This document shows, one piece after another, positions 21,307 to 29,696 of a stretch of 29,696 nt of DNA (the stretch's first letter is position 1; each line of letters opens with the position of its first letter). The notes beneath the pieces are model-generated. The model was not told the origin of the DNA. It saw only the letters and a list, made by a program, of their open reading frames with translations, and did no database searches. The position numbers and the translations under genes were made by a program. The stretch lies in the NCBI GenBank assembly GCA_037176905.1, contig JBBBWG010004514.1:1-29696 (forward strand). Reading direction: 5' to 3'. This stretch comes from Azolla pinnata. Its lineage: Eukaryota; Streptophyta; Polypodiopsida; Salviniales; Salviniaceae.

Positions 21307-22024
21307 GGATTCAGGGCCAAAAACAAAGCATTTCTCCCATTTTTTTCTTTTCCCCCAATTCGAGTCGAAATAAGAACCAATAATTCCAAAGGAAAGAACT
21401 TAAAAAATTAATGAGAATCCAAGCCAATATTGGTGGCATTAGTTGACTGACCATACCGTATGCGTCTATTTCTTTCTTTTTTTCTTAATTTCCTTGTATT
21501 TTCTATCTACTGAATAAATATATGTATAAATAAATGGGGGCGGGATCACTACGAAGATTACAGTAGCCTTAAAATAAGAAGGAGCCCACCTTATAAATTT
21601 CTTCAAAAGATAATATGATTTTCGGCCTAATTGTTCTTGTTTATTGATATATATATTTATATATACTAGTTATTCTACTTATATTTTGTTTCGGGTCCAA
21701 AATCCCACAAGCAAAGCAAATGCATGGTTTTGGGTGCCCATCGATTTGGGTGCCTTTTGTCTCCACAATAACACATCTAGTAATAATAATATTATTATTA
21801 TGATTGTTTAAAATAGGCTCCGTCCTTTTGAAAAAATCACAATCTAAACTCACATTGAAATATCTCTTAAAATATAACCTCCCCTCCGGTAAAAGAAAAA
21901 CAATTATGAGGGGAAAAGAAAAGAAAGAACAAGCTTACCAAATCTAATAATTCTTATTCTCACCAACATTAAAATATAAAATGTATGCCTATAAGGTATA
22001 TATATCTTCTATCGATCTATCTAT

Positions 22025-22051
22025 AAATATATATATATATATATATATATA
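22025..22051. repeat. TA dinucleotide microsatellite
   Basis: About 13 TA units followed by TATG-type variants. Confidence 0.9.
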
Positions 22052-22407
22052 CATATGTATGTATGTGTATATTTCTGCTTGTGTGTTGGTTACTCTATCT
22101 ACCACAGCCAATGTAAAAGGAAAAACAAAAAGGAAATTAAGGGAAGGAGGGAAAAAATCTATGCATTAACCCAATCGCTCGAGATAATGTTATTCCATTA
22201 GTATCGGATTATAAAATAATAGTCTAGAGTGTGTAGAATTACCACAAGGGGTAGTATTGTTTTATATTCGGGGGTTACTTTATGATCAGATTTACAGAAA
22301 TATCTGCTAAAATTTACACACATGTATGATAGATATATACATAAGCACTATATGAATATTAAAGTCTTAGGCAAATGTAAAAGATGCAAATAATAATAAT
22401 AATCGAC

Positions 22408-22430
22408 GAGAGAGAGAGAGAGAGAGAGAG
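22408..22430. repeat. GA dinucleotide microsatellite
   Basis: About 11 GA units, preceded by a short AAT run. Confidence 0.95.
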
Positions 22431-23098
22431 GGGTTAAGCGTTCAAGGAGACCAAAAGCTGAGTTTGTTATTTTATTTTTTGTAGCTATTCTATTTCAAGT
22501 GGGCCGGGGCATTGCTAATTTTGAGGATAACTTTACAATGGGGTTAGAAATTTTACCGGGATTTTTACACCATGAATTGTCGTGGGCAGATGGCCGCTAA
22601 TAAGATTCCTATGCATGTAGTACATCTATCTATCTATCTACACATGCATCGCATCCATTTCATGATCAGAGATATGTTTGTATGCGTGACATTGTATGTA
22701 TGTACGCCCCGTTTTAATCATCTCGCGGCAGTCGTAAAAATAATCTTTACCGTGGGTTGATCAGGTTCAAAAAAATTAAGTATGTGTGTGCATACATGTG
22801 CATCATGTACGCCAACGAATCATCTGTTTTTTATATTGCGATATTTGCCCACACAATATTCATACATTACATATATATTATATGTATGTATATGTATATA
22901 TATATATATGCATGCGTATATTCTGATGAACAGCAAAGGCCAACAATATAGTTACGTGAATATTATATATTGGATCCCAAACTGCCGGCATATCCCATAT
23001 ATTTGCAATCAATGTGTTTGTTGCTTGCCGATGCTGGCCTATAATAGCATCGTATATACTCTATGATCATCACTCACCAGTTTGATATATATACTTTT

Positions 23099-23491
23099 GG
23101 GAGATTAATTACCAAAAAAACGCCCAACAAAATTATAAATTGCATTAATTAACACCCAAATTAATTCCGTTAGCAATATAACGTTAATTGATTTTATTCC
23201 TAATCGCTTCCCACCGATTCATCCTAATCGATTCACTTACTATGTTCCATTAACAACAGTAAGTAAGTTTAGGATCTAACTAACTGAGAAGCGCAATAAT
23301 TTGGGCTAATCAGCATTAATCAGTTAGTTAATTGGATGTTGATTGAGGTCACAATTAATCGATTTGGTGTGGATCAATTTATGGTGCGTTGATTTTTAAA
23401 ACTAGGCGTGAATTTGTGTAGTTTGTAGTTTTAGCAGGCGTTAAAATGTAATATTGTATAATCTTGTTAGGCGTCCTTTGGTAATTTTCCC
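23099..23491. mobile_element. Non-autonomous Mutator-type MITE, 393 bp
   Basis: The left end reads GGGAGATTAATTACCAAA followed by ACGCCCAACAAAATTATA. The reverse complement of the right end reads GGGAAAATTACCAAA followed by GGACGCCTAACAAGATTATA. The imperfect terminal inverted repeats run about 55 bp each (about 23099-23157 and 23435-23491). Flanking 9-mers are TATACTTTT (23090-23098) and TATAATTTT (23492-23500), matching at 8 of 9 positions, the target-duplication size of Mutator-like elements. The interior has no reading frame of note, so it would need a transposase from elsewhere. Confidence 0.8.
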
Positions 23492-23500
23492 TATAATTTT

Positions 23501-24335
23501 TGGTCGATACTTTGTCGTGGAAATGATCCACCGGCCACACTAGATTTGTCGTCAGTTGGAGTAGTACGCAGGGTATAATGACCGCTAAATCTGAAATATT
23601 ACATGATCATGCCCATATAATTAAAGACGCCAAATTAGTGGCGGTAAGTATGGCTATTAATTTGATTGCTATCGATAGCTGTTTCACGAATGGGGCGTGT
23701 ACACGGACAGGATGAATACTTTAGTCCGTTTGATCACTGAGTCAGCCCGATGGTAGATATTTACCATATTGGACACAATGATCAGACTCGCCAATAGCAC
23801 TATACAGATGAGACGTATATTTAATCGTATAACATCTTAGGGCATGGGCACAATACACCCAATCCAAACCTATAATTTCTCCTGATTTGCATGTGGTTAG
23901 ATTGGCTTATATATTGCTTAAGATATTGCAAGGCTAGCTATCTAGATAGCTATATATAGTAAGCTGGTGGGCCGTATAATTATAACTGATGTTGAGCGTC
24001 CGATTCTACTGCACCATATTGCACAGCTAGATCCTCAATATGATCCGGCTAGTGCACTATCAGTAGTACATTACAGCTCAGTACTGATCATGCTTCCAAT
24101 TCTTCCGGCCTGTAGATCGATCATTATATGTAAAATATATAGATTGCCAAGCGAGCGATAATCAGCTGGTCCGTAAAATTCGACGTTAATTCTTAACGAA
24201 TGATCCTGTAAACGCAGTGGAATATCGATCTGCAGCTGGATCAGGGCATATATATTGAACGATCCATGGGGAGAGATGATCAGAAGAAGAGAAAAAGCCT
24301 AACTAACCGCTTGGCTAGCGTGTCCGAGGCTCAAG
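23501..24335. other. Gene-free spacer
   Basis: No gene, RNA or element recognised. Confidence 0.6.
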
Positions 24336-24418
24336 TATCTATCTATCTATCTATCTATCTATCTAGTCCAAGTCTAGTCTCGTTTGTTATCTGCTTTCTT
24401 CTTCTTCTTCTTCTTCTT
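24336..24418. repeat. TCTA tetranucleotide and CTT trinucleotide microsatellites
   Basis: A TCTA run of about seven units (about 24336-24365) is followed by a CTT run of about seven units (about 24395-24418). Confidence 0.95.
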
Positions 24419-24684
24419 GTCGACTAGATCAGATGCAAAAAAGCTGTACCAAAACGCCCGAGAAAAACCACATCTCGAAGCCCCTCGATTCATGAGTCCG
24501 ACGGGGCCGGCCTGCAATATACACAATGTATATATAAATCTATCTATCTATATATATATATATACATCTATCTGTTTGAGCCGATTATTGTATCATATAT
24601 TGCTCTTCATTGTACGCCAAAAAATGGTAGAACATTGAGCTGCTAGTGGAAATCGATATGCATTATAATTACGTCGGTCCTTCC

Positions 24685-24713
24685 CTCTTCTTCTTCTTCT
24701 TCTTCTTCTTCTT
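24685..24713. repeat. CTT trinucleotide microsatellite
   Basis: About nine CTT units in a pyrimidine-rich setting. It produces a false poly-Glu frame on the minus strand. Confidence 0.95.
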
Positions 24714-24900
24714 GCTCTCTCTTTTTTTTCTTTGGGTTTTTTCTGCCGTTGGTTTTTAGGTCTTCCTTTGACCCGCTTTCACCAACTTCTACACGGGTTA
24801 GCTTTTGGGCTTTGGTTTTTCTAGGCTTACAAATCCCCGGCGGAAGCGAATATACATACACATACATACATACATACAGCTGCACAACAACAACAGATGC

Positions 24901-25019
24901 AGAAGAAGGATGAAGATGAAGATGAAGATGCTGAAGAGGAAGAATGAATATGAATATGAAAATAAGAATGAAGATGAATATGAAGATGAAGATGAAGATG
25001 AAGATGAAGATGATGCTGA
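24901..25019. repeat. GAAGAT/GAATAT hexanucleotide-type repeat
   Basis: About 119 bases of GATGAA-type units with AAT variants. It encodes artificial Asp-Glu or poly-Ser frames; I see no gene context to support a real acidic protein. Confidence 0.9.
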
Positions 25020-25064
25020 ATTAGAACTAGGGTTCTGGGTTCTGCATAATGTATGCATGCATAG

Positions 25065-25065
<1 letters not shown>

Positions 25066-25119
<54 letters not shown>
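25066..25119. repeat. CT dinucleotide microsatellite, about 26 units
   Basis: One of the longest perfect dinucleotide tracts in the window. On the other strand it is a GA tract, the type bound by plant BPC/GAGA-binding proteins when found near promoters; no adjacent gene is visible here. Confidence 0.95.
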
Positions 25120-25125
<6 letters not shown>

Positions 25126-25391
25126 TTAGGGTTCAGCTTCTTTATTCCATCCCCGAGATGTCATATCTAAAGATCGGTAAAGAAAAAAAAAGAACGAAAA
25201 AAGGGAAGGGAACAAGAACTAAAAACAAACACAGAAAGCACGACAGGAAAAGCTGTTGTGCGACTGTAGCATTCTTCGGGCGAGGGTCAAAGGGGCGCTA
25301 CAAAACCTGCAAAGTAAAGTAGTTTTCGAGCTCCGACGTTCTTTCTTGAATAGTGCCGATGCTCCGATTGATCGTATATTTCCTTTCCTTT

Positions 25392-25394
<3 letters not shown>

Positions 25395-25422
<28 letters not shown>
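25395..25422. repeat. TA dinucleotide microsatellite
   Basis: About 14 TA units. Confidence 0.95.
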
Positions 25423-25424
<2 letters not shown>

Positions 25425-25604
25425 GTCGTCGGAGATCAGAGACGAGCTGAAAACCTGCACGTCCTGTGAGCGCGACCGGATTTACTTTGATTAAATTAGA
25501 AGTCAATCGCCATCGCCAGGCCATCGCCTGCAGTTCGCTAGATGATCATCACAGACAGAAAATCATGATTTACTGCGCCAATGTCAAGCTCTTCATTCAG
25601 TGAT

Positions 25605-25809
25605 CTCAGGATTGCGTAGTAATGTAATTAGTATGATCAATCCCTGATTCGTTCCCTCTCGATCACACATATGTCGTTACTAGCTCCAGCATTGTGAAAT
25701 TAAACACTCCCAAATTAAACTCAGGATTGCGTAGTACTGTAATTAGCATGATCAATCCCTAATTCGTTCCCTGTCGATCACGCATTTGTTGTTACTAGCT
25801 GCAGCATTG
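25605..25809. repeat. 90-bp direct duplication, two copies 25 bp apart
   Basis: Copies at 25605-25694 and 25720-25809 are both 90 bp with no gaps and about 10 substitutions. Shared blocks include CTCAGGATTGCGTAGTA, ATGATCAATCCCT and GTTACTAGCT. Confidence 0.92.
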
Positions 25810-28800
25810 CCAACCTAAATTGTATTAAACCCTAAATTGTCACCCTAAATGTTGCAAACCCTAAACTCATTTGGATCATATAATACCACTCCAGATGCTA
25901 AACATCGAATGAGCAGCTCCCAGAAATTCGATCCCTGAATGCCTTAATGTTTATACAATATATATAGCTGCACACAATCATGATGTAAAATCATTGATTG
26001 ATCTTTGCTGCAAGAATATTGACGTGATTGTGTAGATTAATCGTGACGTTGACGTTCAATATCATAGATCTGACATCATGCTAATCGGCTGGATCGGATC
26101 ACCAATATGGTTGATGAGGGCTAGCTACTCACGCTAGCGTTCAACCAATGATGATCTGCAAGTTATTATACCGATTATATTGTTTTGCCCGCGGGCTCGT
26201 CAGCCGATCTCCAGTGTCGATCTCTGATCTAGTTTTAATCATACAAACCTATTAGTTAGCGTACTAACGAAAAAACAATGAGAAACCGATGACAATGGAT
26301 ACATTGGCAACTCAAAGTCAAAATAAGACATCTATCCAATCGCATAATTAATTGGCGCAGAGATCAAGGCGCTAATTTTCATCATCCGAAAGTTGGTAAG
26401 CCAATATAGGTGCTAACGATCAGATATGTCGATTTTCTGGCACGTAACCGCATACTCATGCGACCGGTCATTCACAAACCCTTCAATCGGTATGTTTCGA
26501 TTAAGATAGGCGATGATGCGACCAGCCAACTTTGGTGATGATGCAACTTGCAAGAGATGATGAAATTATAGTGATGATCTAATTCTGGAAAACAGTGAGA
26601 GGCAATACGGCAACGTCGTTCAGGATGGGACATATAAGTGCATGTCTAATGTACGTGGTGTTTCGAGTGAATTGAGTCCCAACCGTGTACTCGACAAGGA
26701 TTAGCTGTCGAGCCAACTTATTCATCTGATACACAGTTCTATATTGAGATTCTTGGTTATAAATAGCTAGCTAGATGCTAAAAACACGGTAATTAGAGCA
26801 GAATTGAAAGGTTGGTGTCTTGGGACATGGCTTTTTCCAACTAGGTACACGATACAATAGATGGGAACTCTGCGACTCGATAGTAGCATATTAATGCCCA
26901 AAAAGAAGATCGATCGATTTTCCTGCACCCGTAAGTGTGGGATATAACATTCCATAATTTCGGCTGGGAATCAGCTGGTCTGAAAAGGATATGGGCCCTT
27001 GTATTGCTGGGATCGATCTCGGACATTTTAGGCGTATTTTAATTTTAGCAGACAACGACTTCCGGCAAATCGGGTCAATTTCGATCGAATGCCTACATTT
27101 AGCAGACAAGGGTTATAAGTTCCGATCCGATACCCCAGACATTCCGTGCAGAAGTCATCCCTACTTTGAAATCAAGATGGCTCCGGCACAAAGGCAGCCC
27201 TAGAGATATCAATGATGGAATGTGTATATATATACATATATATAGACAGACAGATAGATGTCCCTACAGATTTCTTTTGCTGCTTTAAAATTTGCATCTT
27301 ACTAATTAGACTGCTCTAATTTGAGTGTTTTATGATTTGTTTTAGGAGAAATGTTTGCAATTATAGATAGGATTGTGTAGTTCCGTGACACGGGTTTTTT
27401 TGGCCTTTCTTTAATCTTAGAAAGAATTGTAGTACTCTGATCAGCTAAAATTGCTTGAAAAAGCACAGTAATTCTGGACCTGATCAGAAGCAGCTTTCGG
27501 CAATTAACAAGCATCTTATAATTTGCCCAAGTTGCGATCATAAGTGAGAAAAAAACTCTGATTACTGGGGCAGGTCAAATTTATTATAGCGCTTCATGGA
27601 TATGAATATTGCTGCTGGGTCAAATTTATCTCACAAGCTGACTTTCTCTATATGTATTTTGCTGTGAGAAAGAGCAGGCATTAATTCTGGCCACTAGCTG
27701 CTGTTTTCGGAACTCCGATCGATCATTTACTGCCAGGCCGGCAGCATCTCACCAACAGCCAGCTTCATGTAATTTTGTTCAACACTGACTGCAAGGCATC
27801 TTGCAAATTAGGGATATATAGTACATATGTATATAATCGTCGCAGAATGCCGCATAATTCCCGTTGCACCGAATCATCGACATTTCTAGCGAGGAAAAAC
27901 ACATGCAATATATATAACGTTAAGACACACCCGAGATGATGGCGCAGATTCATCATGACCATAATATTGGGCACTGCCTGAATGTCCTGCAATGAGATTG
28001 CGTGCCACAAAAAAAAAAAAAGTCTTCTAACTACAATAAGAGGCCGCAAACAATACCAACTACAATAAGAGAACGGCGGTGCCCATCTTATCTTAGATTT
28101 AATCCGGCCTCATATGTGTATATATATATATAAAATATAAACTTGGCTGTGGACATGGGCTTATAAATATACCATCCAATATACCTTGCATTGGTCCGAA
28201 GGATTCAATGAGTCCCTTGATCATGAGCACTTGGAACAGCTTTAATCCTCGAAGCTCTGCTAATTTGGCGGCCATCTTGCATTTTCCGGCAATTTTAATG
28301 CGTCAGGGTGGTCATGAATATTATTCAATGAAAGATGGTTGGCATCCTTGATGGGATCAATTCACTGTGTATCTAGTGATCCTTTGCCTCAGCAGCACTC
28401 ACGAACAAACTCGCTCCAAAATGTCCTGCATTCCCCACCAACAACCTAAATATGGCAGAAAGAATTCACCAGCTTTACATGATGATCAATGTGTCTGCCG
28501 GTTAGATCTTGCGCAATATTTGTATATTGGCATTGTGCCGCGACGGTGAGTCGATCCTGTACTGAATTTCAATTGAATGCGCCCATATTCAGCTAGTGCG
28601 ACGCATCGATCAGATCATACGATGCCGGATGAGCAGCTGCTGCGCCGAAGTTGTTGCTCCAAATATGACTCAGACTAGCTAGCCTGCAGCTTCTCTGCGA
28701 GCTTTAATGGCCGTGATGTATATTACAGATCACAAACGCGTGATGTCAGGATCCGGCCCCTGCAGCACTAGACACATGACCTGAGACCCAATATTGACAG

Positions 28801-29104
28801 TCAGCACTAGCTCAATATACGCCAATTGGTGTTAGATGGATCAATCACATCGTCATTAAGTATTGCATGCATGCTGCGTCGAAGCAGCTGGTAGGCGCTA
28901 GTATGCTTCTTCTGATCTTTGCAGCAGGACAAACAACATATAGATAGATAGATATGCAAGTGGTGGGTGGGGCGCTGCAGGGCCACTACGTCCAGCAGAA
29001 AGACTGAGATTACACAGCCGATGAAAATGATCCACGAGAGCAGTGCATTGTCTTTCGAATCAGGGATCAGCATGACGCATGAATGAACTTCATATTTTGG
29101 ATGA
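25810..29104. other. Gene-free spacer
   Basis: No gene is supported; the frames are short and lack recognisable motifs. The region holds AAACCCTAAA-like telo-box motifs at about 25827-25866, an imperfect inverted repeat with arms near 26380-26398 and 26526-26543, and a 14-bp direct repeat AACTACAATAAGAG at 28029 and 28059. Confidence 0.55.
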
Positions 29105-29148
29105 CCCTAAACCCTAAACCCTAAAACCCTAAACCCTAAACCCTAAAC
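29105..29148. repeat. Interstitial telomere-type repeat (CCCTAAA), six units
   Basis: Six CCCTAAA units in tandem, the third with an additional A. This is the plant (Arabidopsis-type) telomere unit, in C-strand orientation on +. Non-repetitive DNA continues for at least 550 bp beyond it, so it is internal within this sequence. Confidence 0.95.
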
Positions 29149-29159
29149 ACTCCATAGTT

Positions 29160-29413
29160 TGGATGCAATATGCAGCACTTTTCTTCTGATTATACGTAAG
29201 CTGCAGAGGTCCGCGATCACGAGAAGCCGATGGATCGATCCTAAGATGGGTCTGCGCACGGATCAAATTCAGCTGCCGGGCGGGCGAGCGGGAGGGAGGG
29301 AGCTGGGAGGAGGGCGTACGAATACGGCGTACAATACGCCGTCTCCGGCAGCTGCACGTCCATACAATACATACATACATGCATGCAGCTGAATGTATCT
29401 TCTGCTGTATGGC

Positions 29414-29444
<31 letters not shown>

Positions 29445-29696
29445 ACGCACGCACGCACGCCATGATACACAACCCCCCACCACGGCGCAGATGATCGATC
29501 GATCGCCCCCTTTTCTTTCTTTTCTTCCCCTTCTACTCCTCCTCCTTTTCTGTTTCTTTTCTTTGTGTAATAGCCTCATATAATTTCGTTTCCCATGAGT
29601 CGCCCGACTTCCGAACTCTGTTCACAAAATTTTTACCTCCTCCCCCTGATCGCTTCTGCTCCCCCCCCCCTCTTTCCTTCCCTAAATCCCCTTCTA
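29160..29696. other. Gene-free right edge with pyrimidine-rich tracts
   Basis: Contains the ACGC microsatellite, then pyrimidine-rich DNA from about 29505 to the end (CTTTTCTTTC, CCTCCTCC, a run of C near 29661-29670). This could be the promoter or 5' UTR of a gene beyond the window, but no start codon context or exon supports that. Confidence 0.5.
29414..29461. repeat. ACGC tetranucleotide microsatellite
   Basis: About 11 ACGC units, interrupted once by AA. Confidence 0.95.

Larger units (their letters stand above)
20321..23098. other. Gene-free AT-rich spacer with microsatellites
   Basis: No gene is supported. It includes a palindromic TA-rich stretch (TGTGTATATATATATACACA, about 21012-21031), a GT run (about 21282-21306), a TA run (about 22025-22051) and a GA run (about 22408-22430). 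Confidence 0.6.

Noticed and set aside
24643..25170. Acidic (Asp/Glu) or poly-Ser frames
   Set aside because: They come from GATGAA, CTT and CT microsatellites, with no splice context or conserved block.
29129..29583. Arg/Cys/Val-rich frames near the right edge
   Set aside because: They are generated by the ACGC repeat and pyrimidine tract.
13747..29696. CRISPR array, tRNA or rRNA genes
   Set aside because: The repeats are tandem microsatellites or minisatellites without unique spacers, and no tRNA or rRNA signature was seen.

Overview
This window looks like nuclear DNA of a flowering plant, most likely a monocot. The coding end of the first gene is extremely GC-rich, with nearly every third codon position G or C, while introns and spacers are AT-rich. 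That contrast is typical of grasses and other commelinid monocots, but the species cannot be named from sequence alone. A short CCCTAAA array (Arabidopsis-type telomere unit) also fits a land plant.

Layout: (1) Positions 1-438 carry the C-terminal end of a chloroplast-type site-2 (M50) metalloprotease of the ARASP/RseP family, followed by a CCTGGT hexanucleotide repeat in its 3' flank. (2) Positions 439-1858 are a spacer with two sets of local tandem duplications, probably the promoter and 5' UTR of the next gene. (3) Positions 1859-13746 (+ strand) hold one large gene of about 22-23 exons that I reconstructed by splicing. It encodes a roughly 1.14-kDa-codon (about 1136-residue) homologue of POLD1, the catalytic subunit of DNA polymerase delta. 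(4) Positions 13747-29696 contain no gene I can support. They hold AT-rich spacer, many microsatellites, several minisatellites and tandem duplications, a 393-bp Mutator-type MITE with an 8/9-matching 9-bp target duplication, and a short interstitial telomere-type array.

The main discovery is that the POLD1 homologue appears to be a pseudo-polymerase. Twenty consecutive exons (2672-13746) splice with GT-AG borders into one open frame and align along the whole family. Yet all three exonuclease motifs are altered (ExoI D-x-E is DVQ, the ExoII N/FD signature is gone, the ExoIII Asp is Glu), and polymerase motif C reads YAQTDS instead of YGDTDS. Motif A (DFASLYPS), motif B (YGFTGA) and all eight cysteines of the C-terminal CysA and CysB metal sites are kept. 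This points to a paralogue that has lost proofreading, and probably synthesis, while keeping its fold and its docking site for the polymerase delta B-subunit. The first exons are ambiguous (one candidate frame has a TGA), so recent decay is not fully excluded.
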